Shown here: piece by piece, positions 1-11,600 of the stretch | Position numbering within the stretch: position 1 is the first letter of the stretch | How the letters are laid out: every line of letters begins with the position of its first letter | NCBI RefSeq assembly: GCF_013426205.1 | Contig: NC_089427.1 | Location: 682,001-746,000, forward strand | Reading direction: 5' to 3' | Length of the DNA: 64,000 nucleotides | Source: Metarhizium brunneum | Taxonomy: Eukaryota > Ascomycota > Sordariomycetes > Hypocreales > Clavicipitaceae | Made by a program: the position numbers and the translations under genes | Notes under the pieces: model-generated | The model's input: the letters and a program-made list of their open reading frames with translations, nothing else | What the model was told of the DNA's origin: nothing | The model's database searches: none

Positions 1-334
1 GCATGTATGTATGTGTGCTGGGACAGTCTGGCCGGTCCCGGAGCATACCCCACTACCACGCTCTAGTCTGATCGTAGGTCCTGGCACCTAGGTACTAGGT
101 ACTTAGTTCTGGTTGGCAGTGATGGTGGGAACTTGATGGTGGGCTGACGGCGAATGCTCAAGCGGGCAGACACTGACTGGGTGGGCATCATCGACTAAGT
201 TCGCGCCGTGTTCGTCGAACCGCGCAATCGCCAAACGCTGTCGGAAGAACGGACATCCCACGAGCCTCTACCACAGCACTGTTGCGCCGTAGAAGTCACC
301 ATTTTGTCCCTTAACATCTGCCGCGCCTACCAGA
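1..334. other. Flank and 5' region of RHEB gene
   Basis: No coding region is visible before the RHEB start codon. It should hold the promoter and 5' UTR. It contains a CCTAGG-centred palindromic stretch around 85-107, of the kind repeated in several other intergenic gaps of this window. Confidence 0.5.
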
Positions 335-1050
335 ATGCCTGCGCCGAAGCAAAGAAAGGTAGCCATCGTCGGTAGCCGATCCGTAGGTAAGGGCGGACAG
401 GAATACTGCCATGGAATCAAAAAGACCATAGATACTGACCAGAATCAGGAAAATCTTCCCTTGCGGTACAATTTGTCGACGGACACTTTGTAGATAGCTA
501 CTACCCAACGATCGAGAATACCTTTAGCAAGACAATTCGGTATAAAGGCCAGGACTATGCCACAGAAATTGTCGACACTGCTGGTCAGGATGAATATAGC
601 ATCCTGAATTCCAAACATTTCATTGGAATCCATGGTTACATGCTTGTGTATTCGGTCTCGTCTCTTCCCTCATTTGAAATGATCCAGGTTATCAGGGAAA
701 AGATCCTCAATCATTTGGTACGTTTCCCCCCGGGTGCCAAGGGCAGTCTTTCTTGCCACAGACTATTATTCTCGCCACTAACAGGGTGACTTTTGGGCCA
801 CGGCCAACAGGGGAGCGAATCTGTCCCTATTGTCATAGTCGGCAACAAGAGCGACCTACGACCTGAACAACGCCAAGTGAGCCCAGAGGAAGGAAAGAAG
901 CTGTCGGACAAGTTCCAATGTGGCTGGACTGAGGCAAGCGCGCGATATAATGAAAATGTTGGTCGCGCGTTCGAACTGTTGATTGCCCAGATCGAGAAGT
1001 CACAGAACCCGGGCGAGGCCCCAGAAAAGGGCAACTGTTCTCTAATGTAA
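335..1050 (+). CDS. rhb1: RHEB-type small GTPase (TOR activator)
   Basis: Spliced product of 186 residues from three exons: 335-386, 449-717 and 811-1050. The protein opens with MPAPKQRKVAIVGSRSVGKS, the RHEB form of the P-loop with Ser-Arg in place of the Ras glycines. It continues with the effector segment YYPTIENTF, the DTAGQDEYS switch II and the NKSDL guanine-specificity motif. It ends in the CaaX box CSLM, so it should be farnesylated and membrane bound. RHEB proteins activate TORC1 and affect amino-acid uptake. The third exon is placed so that the conserved stretch before NKSDL follows NHL directly; a nearer AG would bring in a stop. Length and motif order are normal for the family. 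Confidence 0.93.
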
Positions 1051-1833
1051 TATCATAGGAGAAGTATAGCTGCGGGCAGCTTGGGGTTGAGGCTCTTGGG
1101 AATATACACACACATATATATAGGTCTATTACACTATAAACGATTCCAATATCAGTGCTATGAACTCAGGAACACATTTTGCAATTGAGTGGTTTCTAAC
1201 ATGTCATAAACCCAAGCCCAACGACATGTGTACCCTGTCACACAACCAAGAGCTCATGGAGGGACATCGTTGGCTAGAAGGCCAAGGTATGTGAGGGGTG
1301 GCTACTACCTAGATAAAGACCAGAGTCGCCCAGAGTAATAAACAAGATCCTTTACGATTGCTGTAACCAAATTGGTAAAAGCTACGCAAATCGGAAGACG
1401 ACGATTTACCGCCCAGGTGGTAAAAGTTGGGCGTCCGGGTGCCTGGCCTGCCTTGATAAATGTTAGGCTCTAATCAGCCTCGCCCCGCCACAGCCACATT
1501 TCGGCTGCCACCGACGCAAAACCAAGTGCTGGACATGCTCAGGTTTTTTTGTCCGTCCCCTGTTACCTGTTCGACCCCACCGACCAACACACTGTCTGCC
1601 CCTCCCCTCCCCCACCAAAAAAATGGTGACTATTCGGGGAGAGCGTCAGGTTGTTCACCCAACTGTCTCGTGCAAGCTGTGACTCAAAAGAAAGGGAATT
1701 GCTTTCAACTCCCCAAACAGTCGCACCTTCCGCTGAAAATACCGACAACGAGCAGAAAGACAGACTGTGATATTCCACTCATACCCCGATACCAGCTTTG
1801 CGAACGTCCTCGAAGCGAACGAATATTTACAAG
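1051..1833. other. Intergenic, RHEB to SerRS
   Basis: No gene seen. The first part should be the RHEB 3' UTR. A short CA/TA dinucleotide run lies at about 1106-1122. A small inverted repeat, TTTACC and GGTAAA with an 8-base spacer, lies at 1405-1424. Pyrimidine-rich stretches at about 1545-1625 may belong to the SerRS promoter. Confidence 0.4.
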
Positions 1834-3699
1834 ATGCTTGATGTTATAGACTTTATCACGGAGCGCGGTGGTGATCCAGAGAAGATTCGCGAGTCTCAAC
1901 GTCGCAGATCCGCCAATGTCGAAGTTGTGGACGAGATTATTGCCCTTTTTGAAGATCACCGCAGAAGTAAGTCTATCAATCGCCTCGCAACTTGAAGCTA
2001 GAATTGACCCTTAGCTGACAAAAACCGTCGTTGCGACTAGCCCAATACAGCGCTACACAAGTGAACAGCAAGATCAATGATGTTCAGAAACAAATTGGAG
2101 CTAAGAAGAAGGTTAGTCAAGATCAAGGATTAAAATGTCGACGGAAACACCCCTCTTTGTCTTTCTCTTCTCGTTCTTCCCGTGATCCACCGAACCATCA
2201 CTAACGGTTTACAATTTAGGCGAAGGAGGATGCGGATGAGCTTCTCAAGCAGAAAGTTGAACTTGAGAAGGAGAAGAAGGCGCTGGTAGAGTCCGCCGCC
2301 GAAAAAGATGCATTGCTCAAAGCGAAGATCAAGACAGTAGGCAACTACGTACATGACTCCGTGCCAGTGAGCAACAACGAGGTTTGTCACCATCCCTGAG
2401 AGTATGCCGGATGCTGGCTCCAAAATGTTGTGATTTTAACACACCATTCCACAGGACAACAACGTGGTAGAGCGTACATGGGCACCAGAAGGTGCCACGG
2501 TGGAGAAGCGCAGCAATGTTCTTTCTCATCATGAAGTCCTTCTTAGACTCGATGGCTACGACCCCGACCGGGGTGTGAAGGTAGTTGGCCACCGTGGCTA
2601 CTTCTTACGACAGTGGGGAGTATTTTTGAACCAGGCTCTAATCAACTATGGCCTTGAATTCCTCAGCCAGCGAGGGTATACTCCATTGCAGACGCCACAA
2701 TTCATGCTCAAAGATTACATGGGCAAGACCGCTCAACTTGAGCAGTTCGACGAGGAGTTGTACAAAGTGACAGATGGCGAAGCAAAGAATGACAAGTACC
2801 TGATTGCTACGTCGGAACAGCCTATTTCTGCATTCCACGCTGATGAGTGGCTGATCCCCAAGGATCTTCCCATCAAGTAGGTTCATGTGCTGTTGGGGCA
2901 ATAACGCCATATTTCTACTTTGATCTACTACTAACAATAGGCTCCCTCAGATATGCTGGTTACAGCACTTGCTACAGACGCGAAGCAGGCTCCCATGGCA
3001 GAGATGCTTGGGGTATTTACCGCGTCCACCAGTTTGAAAAGGTAAAGGCATACCTCCCAGCACCATGTATCAATCGAGGGTCTTTCACCGCTAACAGAGC
3101 AAAGATCGAGCAATTCCTCTTAACGGACCCAGAAAAATCTTGGGACGCCTTCCATGACATGATAGGTATTTCCGAGGAGTTCTACAAGTCGCTCGAGTTG
3201 CCGTATCAGATTGTGTCAATTGTGTCTGGCGCATTAAATAACGCGGCGTCTAAGAAACTGGATTTAGAGGCCTGGTTCCCATTCCAAGGCGAATACAAAG
3301 AACTCGTCTCTTGCTCCAACTGTACCGACTATCAGTCTCGCGCCCTTGAGATACGATTTGGCTCCAAGATGCAGACTGATGTCAAGAAGAAATACGTTCA
3401 TTGTCTTAACTCTACGCTCTGTGCGACAACCAGAACTATGTGCTGCATTTTGGAGAACTACCAGACTGAGGAGGTAAGTAGTGCTAAGCCAGCCCTCCGC
3501 ATTGCGTTGGGAAGGGAGTCCACGCACATTTTCACGGAGCAACATTTTCTAACTGGTCACATAATAGGGGCTGAGAGTACCAGAACCTCTTAGGAAGTAT
3601 CTCCCCGGAGCACCAGAATTTATTCCTTTTGCCAAGGAGTTGCCGAAGGAGTCTACCTCGCAGAAATCTCTACCTCAGCGACCAAAGGGAGGAAAGTAG
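1834..3699 (+). CDS. ses1: Cytosolic seryl-tRNA synthetase
   Basis: Seven exons give 459 residues: 1834-1966, 2041-2111, 2220-2381, 2455-2876, 2951-3041, 3105-3473 and 3568-3699. The start MLDVIDFI fits the eukaryotic cytosolic family. Residues about 30-110 form the charged N-terminal coiled-coil arm that contacts the long variable arm of tRNA-Ser. The class II catalytic core follows: motif 2 is [20 protein letters not shown], and further on are [19 protein letters not shown] and [12 protein letters not shown]. The C-terminus is a lysine-rich tail ending PKGGK. The enzyme charges tRNA-Ser with serine and supplies the substrate for selenium-free seryl translation. The length matches yeast Ses1 (about 460). 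No mitochondrial presequence is seen. Confidence 0.95.
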
Positions 3700-4261
3700 T
3701 TGCCCAGGCCTCACCATACTGTCATCTGGGCTTCCGCAACTGACTATGCATTGGTGCTATTATACACGTTATTCAGATGGGATACAGGAATGGCACGATA
3801 GACAATTTTATATGAGATTTCCCGTGCTTCATCATGATGCTCGTTCTGTATTGTGTAAATGTTGAGCCGAAACAGATCGAATGTGATGCTTTAGGGATTG
3901 TGGAAATCGGGTCGGGATGTCACTGAGGCAAGTACGTTCCATGCACAAAATCAAGTAACCAGGAGACCATTTCGTAGTCGCACAAGTAAAATTACATCGC
4001 AATCTCAGGCTCCAGCATATTCCTTTCCAAACCCGTTAGAATGGAACCGGTCGCAAGTGGTGTTCGTTAGTGGTTTAGCAGGGTGGCGCAGGTGTATGCG
4101 ACGTGAGCCACACAACTGCTCAACATTCAGCCTTCTGCACCAACCTCCAACCAAGCATTCATTCTTGCACAAAGACTTGGACCAGTGACGAACTGCACCC
4201 CGGGCAATACAACTGTTTGTCAAGATTTGCGATCGTCTGGGGAGCCAAAGTGCCGGTGAGC
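3700..4261. other. Intergenic, SerRS to C78 peptidase
   Basis: No supported gene. The left part should be the SerRS 3' UTR. An upstream coding exon of the C78 gene could lie here, but I found no reading frame with the Cys-rich zinc finger seen in longer family members. Confidence 0.4.
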
Positions 4262-5742
4262 ATGCCAGGATGGGCAGACATATTTCGACGCCGGAGGAGA
4301 GGAAGTCAACATGCCACCAGTCTTAAGCCTCGTCGTAGCAAGCAGAGTGCACAACCCGTCGCCTTGGGAGCACCGGCTGCTATCAATCCAGAGATCGAGA
4401 GGATGAGTGAAACGAGGCAAGGTAGCAACAGAAAGAAGCAATCGGCACCATCACTCGGAGTAAGTCCATGGCTCAACGCTCGAGGATCGCCCAGATGGAA
4501 CGACTAAATTCCCCATCACAGACGAACCACCTCGGGAAATTCGCCTATGAAAATGAAATGCCAAGCTGGCTAGCGAGAAAGCTAGCTAAAGGTGGCCAGA
4601 TTTGTACTGATGGTAAGAAGCCTGCTGACAAGAGGTCGATCATGGCATACTAGATGAGATGTAGCATGACAGCTTAGTGTTGTGTAGGTGTTATCCCGGT
4701 CCTGGCGAAGGTTGTGGGAAAGAGCCATTCAATAAGCTATGCGTATTTTTGCCACCCTTGCGTGCAGCATGTGTCGAAGTTGAGCCGAGAAGGTAAGCGT
4801 ATCTATCACTTTGAAGCTGACATGATTACTGACTTTGGGGGAAACTAGGAGGATTTTGTGGATATCGAAACATTCAATCTCTGACATCATATATAATTAA
4901 TACCAGAGCATCAGGCCACGAGCATTTCCAGGACGGTCTTCCCTCGGTTTTTCAGATTCAGGACTTGATTGAGTCAGCTTGGGATCTCGGTCACAACTCA
5001 AACGGTCGGCTTGAAACTGGGGGAATTAGAGGAACCCGAAAATACATTGGTACACCAGAGGTAAGGATGCACAATCAAGCTCTACGGAAATGGTTCCATT
5101 GCTGACGGTCGTTCTTGGATAGGCACATGCACTTTTCAGAAGTCTCACAATTCCGTACGATGACCACTTGCCACGCACGAATTTTCTTTACTCATTCTGG
5201 TACTAGATGTGTAGTGAGGGCATTTCGCCCTGTAGAAACGGGACAGGCATGGGAAAACATGATAAAGGCAATAGAGGCATATTTTGCAGCGGAATGGGGC
5301 ACGAGGCCGGGGAGAAAAGTGCGTCATACAAATCTCCCACCAATTTATCTACAGCATCAGGGTAGGTGAGACAATTCACAATACTTTCAAACCAAGAAAG
5401 CATTAATAAATCAAATTAGGACACTCCCTCACTGTTGTGGGCTTTGAAAGAAGCTTGGGCGGAGGGTCCTGCCTCTATGTGTTTGACCCATCGAGTCGGG
5501 ATCCAGAGTCGATTAAAAAACACACCAGCAAAGGCTTGAAAAGCAATGCCACGAGGGCAGACTCTCTTGTTGACCCTTATAGGCGAGGAGAAACATACTT
5601 AAGCAAGTACCCGGAGTTCGAGGTTTTGTTGTGAGTGTTGATTTTGGGGCGTCTTGTGCTACTCTCGCCTACTTGTACTAATAGCTCGCTCTCCGATGAA
5701 GCCTACAAGACGCCATACCAGGACCTTGACTCGACACAATAA
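4262..5742 (+). CDS. C78-family cysteine peptidase (Mug105/ZUP1-type)
   Basis: Eight exons give about 353 residues: 4262-4459, 4522-4612, 4688-4792, 4849-5060, 5123-5154, 5207-5361, 5420-5630 and 5685-5742. Family marks in order are YENEMPSWL, then HSISYAYFCHPCVQHVSKLS, then GGFCGYRNIQ with the catalytic Cys, then RKYIGTPEAHALF, TIPCVVRAF, and finally PPIYLQHQGHSLTVVGFE with the catalytic His followed by YVFDPSS with the Asp. Peptidases of this fold remove ubiquitin (Mug105, ZUP1) or UFM1 (UFSP). A ubiquitin substrate is more likely in an ascomycete, but that is inference. The first exon is the weakest part: ATG 4262 is the first ATG in an otherwise low-complexity basic frame, and no zinc finger is seen. 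The last 20 residues depend on one intron call. Confidence 0.82.
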
Positions 5743-5752
5743 AAAGCCGTAA

Positions 5753-6708
5753 CTAGTGTTGGCGCTCGCCCTCAAACCATTGCCGAAGCTTTTCAAGTGC
5801 ACGACTGCGGTGAGATATCTTGTTCTTCTCCGCCCCGTCCATCTCAGCAAATCTGGATTGCCCGACAAATTAGCACACCTACAGTGATTGAAACACCAGG
5901 TTTGGGACTCCACTTAAAGATATTTGAAAGGATGGGGCGTGCGAAAGTGTAGTAAGGAATATTCTTTTGTGCCAACATACGTTTTCCCGTCATGTTCGAA
6001 GATAGGATCCCAACCTGCAAGACAATGTTTCATTAGCGGTCGTTTATGCCTGATTTTATTGACTTGATTGAGTATCAACTGCATTGATGTACAATTAGGT
6101 GGCACCTACCAAAATGAGTCGGCCCCCTTGCAGGGACAATATTTCCCTTCAGCCCAGGACAAGATTAGCTGGCTGGCTGGCTGGTTGCTTGTACAAACAG
6201 TACACCAATCGAAAGCACAAATCAAGCAACTTACCGGACACCTTCCTTGGAAAATAATTGGCTTATGTCCTGGGCCCTCGGAATAGCCAAACGTACAAAC
6301 AGCCTCAGCAGACTTGTCTGCGTATGCAGCCAAGAGATTGTTCAAACCTTCGTGGCCAATACCCGCCAAGAACCATTTACTGTACTCAAACCAACAAGGG
6401 GTCGTTAGAAGAAGCAGGTAGCCATATGATGAATTTGCCGGCTCGGTACTTGGGTCCTCGTCTTACATATAGGGTCCTGGTAGCCCTGCAAGAGCATTGA
6501 AACACAGGGCTGTGTCTTCCACAAGTACTGGCCCATTGACAAGTTCAGCAGCCCTACGACACTTGGACTCGGTTACCTCCTCAATGGAACCCTGGACCTC
6601 CTCGACGTCTATGGGATTGCTTCGGACTTCGATACCAGGCTCAAGTATGGCCTTTACCTCCCGAAGCTTGTTCGAATTGCCGGTGACGAAATTAATACAT
6701 GGCGCCAT
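5753..6708 (-). CDS. HAM1: Inosine triphosphate pyrophosphatase (HAM1)
   Basis: Five exons on the minus strand, 6467-6708, 6235-6379, 6110-6146, 5981-6014 and 5753-5852, give 185 residues, the usual size. The N-terminus [18 protein letters not shown] carries the substrate-binding TGNxxK motif. [25 protein letters not shown], split by intron 1, holds the acidic metal site. [16 protein letters not shown] and [11 protein letters not shown] are the signature nucleotide-binding segments near the C-terminus. The enzyme hydrolyses ITP, dITP and XTP to monophosphates and keeps deaminated purines out of nucleic acids. Its stop lies 10 bp from the stop of the convergent C78 peptidase, so the two 3' UTRs must overlap. 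Two exons are very short (37 and 34 nt). Confidence 0.94.
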
Positions 6709-7254
6709 AGTGCCGTCTTATACACATGTAGAATTTTGAATTCCTGCCGAATAGTGTCAATATCCTAAAATCCAATCGTTGCTCCCTTATGCACACATCG
6801 TTGGCACATAAATAGCGAGCATGCTAGTGTGAAAAAGGATGTGTTCCCCCAACGAATAGGTCCATTCCATATGGGAGGCAAATGTCGATGACCGAAGGAG
6901 GGGTAAAAATTGGACATTTACCTCGTGAAAAGGTGCACAATTTCGAGAGAAGATATGTTGGCTCAGGTTCCAGATGCCCAGAACAGGAATGGTGGTATAA
7001 CTGGAAGCAGTTTTCTAGGAGCTGTGCTGCAAATGTTGGTCCATTCTGATGAGAGAGCAGGCAAAACTAAAGCCCCGTTATGTGCATACCAAAATAGTGG
7101 CGGGAACATATAACCCGAAGCATCCAAACAGGAAGCCCCCAGTCGTGATGGCTCATATATTGTTGCAATTTTCTAAAGAAAGCAGACGTCGCTCCACCTT
7201 CTCAGTCTATCAAATATCTTCTCTTGTACCCCTTTGCCCTTCAAGTCTTGCTAT
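6709..7254. other. Intergenic, HAM1 5' side
   Basis: Lies between the HAM1 start and the FAP7 stop, both minus strand. No coding frame with family support. It should contain the HAM1 promoter and the FAP7 3' UTR. Confidence 0.4.
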
Positions 7255-7954
7255 TCAAGAATTACCTGCAGAAGTATTATCCAGCTTCCATTGCTTAACC
7301 CACGCTTCAATCCGGTCTACATTAGACTCCATCTCATCAGAGGTGTTGCTCATCAGCTCAATGACAATCTCCTCATCAAAGCCCTCCCGTGCCTCTTGAA
7401 GTAACACCTCCATGATTTCCGAGTCCAGGTTCTCCTGAAGCTTGGCTTCGGCATAGTCTCTATTTATCATAAGATGCATCAGACTTCCAACTCTGGCTCT
7501 TTGAGAATGTATGACAGAGAATAAAGAACGGCATTGCACATTTGGGGTCGCCATGTTGCTCACCTAGCCGTCAACCTGTCAAACAAGGTTGAAGAATCCA
7601 CCCTCAAAACCACAACCAGGTCTATCCAGCTTCGTGGGAAAAGATCACAGGCATGCCAGTCGATTATACAGCCACCAGCTTTGACATCTTCCTCAATGGC
7701 ATCTAGTAGCTGAGAAAAGTATTCGCAGTCAGTCGTAGTGAGTTGTTAGGTAGTGGACGGCCTATTCTTACTTTGTCTTCATCCACAATCCAGCTCTGGT
7801 ACTCGTCACTCCAACCTTCGTGACACTCCTTATCCTTGACTATTTGGTTCACGGAGACATGTCGAAGTCCAGTTCGCTCTGCCAAAATCTCGCTGTGGGT
7901 GGTCTTGCCCACACCGGGAGTTCCAGTTACAATGATGTTCGGGCTTTGTCTCAT
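7255..7954 (-). CDS. FAP7: Adenylate kinase 6 / Fap7 (18S rRNA maturation)
   Basis: Three exons, 7772-7954, 7564-7709 and 7255-7459, give 177 residues. The N-terminal P-loop is GTPGVGKTTHSEIL. The middle carries GGCIIDWHACDLFP, the family's conserved core, followed by LVVVLRVDSSTLFDRLTAR. The C-terminus has the family marks YAEAKLQENLDSEIMEVLL and EEIVIEL. Fap7/AK6 is a nuclear nucleoside monophosphate kinase and ATPase that binds Rps14 and is needed for late 20S to 18S rRNA cleavage. The length is within the family range (about 170-200). A GTAATT at the very end could act as a donor and change the last two residues, but the plain stop is the simpler reading. Confidence 0.92.
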
Positions 7955-8648
7955 CTTGCTCCTGTGACACTGTATATAAATAGACTTGTCAGTTGTTTAT
8001 GTTTTCTTTTTCCTCGATATTATTTGGGAACCCTCCCTCAGCCCGAAATGTCTTTGAATGTCAGCGGTCAAATTTCGAAGAGAATTCTAGAGCGTTACCG
8101 CCCCAGTACTTTAAAACTCCACATTTTGGAGTTCATACTATGCCTACACCGAGGCACATCCTCGCTTTGATGCATATATGCCACTCCAGGTCCGAGATCC
8201 ATATTCTACGACACGGTTAACGAATGCCATACATTGTTGTTTTTCATTAAAAGAAGGGGAATCCCTAGAGTCTAATTATAAAATGAGACCCAAAAATGCG
8301 TCATCATAGCTAGACATACATTTACATCAATAGATAAGTGCCTAACATCTGCCAGACAACTGATCGTTTCCGAATACGTCGGCGATAATCCCTCAGTCAA
8401 CAGTGCCTTGAAGTCGCAACATCTTCCCTCATACATCTGCAATACATGACATGTCATAGTGTGCGCCAAGCTCCTCAAAGATCCATACACAGCTTGACTG
8501 GGGTCGTAAGCATAGCAGCCTAGCAACGCATCCTCTACCCAGTGGTCAAAACAAACCCAATAAAATGTACAGCGTCTATTCTATGATCTTCCAGCTACTG
8601 TTTGCAAAATCGAAAAATTACAAAACCTGCGTAGATGGTTTACTTCTT
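7955..8648. other. Intergenic, FAP7 5' side
   Basis: No gene recognised. It should hold the FAP7 promoter on the left and the myosin 3' UTR on the right. Reading frames here are short and show no family motifs. Confidence 0.4.
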
Positions 8649-11600
8649 TTATTGTGCAGGCTCAACAGCGGTTTCATCTGCTTCAAGAATATCGTCGTCT
8701 TGGCCTTCGAATTCGCCGGCATTTCCATACTCGAGCTTTTCTTGTTGGGCGATAGCTTGAGCCGAGACTATTTCAGCCAATCGTTTTAAACGAGGAGTTT
8801 GCAGCCCTTGTGGGTAGATTAGCTCAAGGCAAAACATAACGCGAGTTATTAGTATAGCTTACAAGATGGGGTGTAAGTCTCGAGCGCAGTAATCGCTCGA
8901 GGTTCTGCAATCTCGTAGGGTCCGCTATCATCCATATCAACTGCCTGAAGAAGCAGTACATCACTCTTCTCAGTCACTCTAGAGGCAACAGCCTTCATGA
9001 TTTCTCCATTAATAGGCTGTTCGTAGTCTGCGACTAGGTACTGGTTTAGCAACTTTTGGATTTGGTTTGGTGAGAGCCTAGAAGGAAGGGTGTTAGCCAT
9101 GAGCAATGCCAACCGTTTTCTTGGTCTAGAGCAACAGCAGCACATACATCCAACATATGTCCTGGATTATTTCAATGTCGTTTAGAGTAGCTTTCTTGAG
9201 TTGAAGGAGTTTTGTTGCTTGCTAAGCCATAGTAAAGGATATCAGTAAAATGTTCATCGCCAAACTTTGGTTATCCGAAATCAAACTAGCTTACCATCAA
9301 ATGCTCAAGCTGAAGCGTGCCTTCTGGCATATCATGGCTCTTACACCACTCCTCAATGCGCGTGATGTTATAGTTGATTTGCAGGCCTCGCTTCCATGAG
9401 AGGAAGTTGCGGCGCATGAGCAAGTCATTGAATGCAGTAACGCCGACAAGGCGAAGAAGCTCTGTGATCGTCTGTGTGAGAATAGAGTCTTCCAGGTAGA
9501 AAGCCTTCATGGCCCGGAAGACACTGTTGAGCAAGCTCAATAGATTGTCCATGCTGTATGCTGGGGCAGAGTTGGACTGCAGAAGCTTGCCCAAAAACCT
9601 ATTGCTCTCATTGGTGATGAAACCAGGAAGAGATTGCGATTCAATGATAGCTGGGATGATCATCTTGTGCAACTTTTTCTTCAGGACCTTCATCCAAGTA
9701 TGGTAGATATTGAACTCCAAGCTCTCGAGGTCGTGCTTGACAATTTCAAGCAGGCGGTCATATTCGTAGTTATCAGTCTTCTGTGTCTCGTACCAGTCTT
9801 CAGCAAGAAAAACGAATGACAACATCTCGTGGACGTTGGAAAGCCAGAATGCACCAGGGTTGATTGCCTCGTCCCCGTCGTGTTGCATTACCTCCTGCTG
9901 AATGGATTGCATCACATTTGCTAGGAAACGTTCTGATTCCTTGACAAACCCATTATTCCACATCTCAGAGGTGACTAGGTTAATGAGGTAGGAGGGGAAC
10001 AACACTTCTTTATCGGAAGGCGGAGGGGTTGAATTTGGTGAGGGAATTTTCAGGTTGCGAATCAAGCCCATGGTCACCTCTTCGTTCAAGCCATCCTCGT
10101 CGGCAAGAAGGGACTCTAATTCCATTTCAATGTTATCAACCCCAGGAATATACGTTGTACCGGACAAGTTCTGCCGATGAGCAGTGTTTGTGACAGCCAT
10201 GGAGACTGGGCGAGGATTGTAGGCGGCACTGAAGCGATCCAAATCTCGGGGCTCAGCTCCGGCACTTCTACGCTTCGGCTTTTTGGAGGCAACGAGGTTA
10301 ATGAGTCCAGTACCTGTCAATGCTGTCGCCGGGGTACCATTGGCGAGATCTCCATTGACAGGAGCGGTTCTCTTGGCCACTTCCAAAGCGTCACGCAGAG
10401 CGTCAAGCTCTTGTCTGAGACTGACATTGTCCTTTTCTCTGTCATTGCTCGTCTGCTTTGCAGACTCCAGTTCTGTGTTTGACAGGCGTAGTGATTCTCT
10501 TAAGTCACGCTCCTCTTCTTGCATTCGTTTAATATTTGCTGTTGACTCATCGAATGCCTGCTGTAGTTTCTTCATCTCCTCCTCCATTGCCTGTAGACGC
10601 GCAACTGCGATACCCGCCTGGTTAGCCTCGGTCTGCAGTTCCTTCGTTCTTGCCTCAAGTGCGTTGTGTCGATTCTTCCACGACTTGATCTGACTTTCGT
10701 AGTTCTCAACTTGTGCCGCAAGGTTTTTGTTCTTTTCTTTCATCGACCCCAAAGACTGAGTAAGTTCAACAACCTTGTTTTCCAGCTTGTACGAAATTTG
10801 CTTCAGATCGCGAGCCTCCTCCCGAATCTTCTTGTAGCCTCGTCTCGCAAGCTTACCACGCCACAGACTTTGAATCAACGTCACCTTTCTACGATACTGG
10901 CGCCAGGACTGTAGTTGTCGACGGGATCGCCATGCCCGCTGAATGACGAGTGCGGCGTTGCCCACCCTGGTCTCCATAATCTGCTTTCGTCGAAGATAAC
11001 CCTTGGCTGCCGACTCGAAGAGAATCATATCCTTTCGGATAGCCAAGAACTTCTTTTGTTCTTTCTGGCCTCGCCATACACGTTGAATTGTAGTCGCTGC
11101 TCTTACAGTGCGGAGCTCCTGTGCCTGTCTTCTAGCAATATAGGCTCTGGCGGCAGACTGAGAACGAATAACAGATTCTCGGGCCTCCAGATATCGACGA
11201 CGATAGTACTTCGCTCTCAAATTCTTCTGAATGAGAATGGCACAGCCGTTCAGTCGACTCGTTCGTAGATTCTCCAGGAATGCAAGCATGCCAGCGCGGA
11301 AGAAGATCTTGGTTAGACCCAACTGATACTTGTCCAGCCCTTTGCCAGTGCTTGTACCCAAAGCCTTTGTCAGGATGGCATTGGCCATTTCGCGAATCTC
11401 TGCGGTCCACTGATCAGAATGCACAAGCATGTAATATCTGAGTGCAAACTCTTCATATGTCCACCTGGTAGGATATCCAGCGCAACTAATGCGAACGGTC
11501 TCCAAAACGCCACAAGCACGCAACTGGCTTAAGACCATGGGACCTTCAAATTGCCACGCTGCCTTGGCCTCATTAGGCTTGATACACCGAATATAATGAA

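Noticed and set aside
5200..5235. GTACTAG...TGTAG as a 36-nt intron in the C78 gene
   Set aside because: Too short, and its length is a multiple of three so it would not correct the frame; the 5155-5206 intron does.
5150..5240. Frameshift or pseudogene in the C78 peptidase
   Set aside because: The frame change is fully explained by a 52-nt intron with good borders that restores conserved residues.
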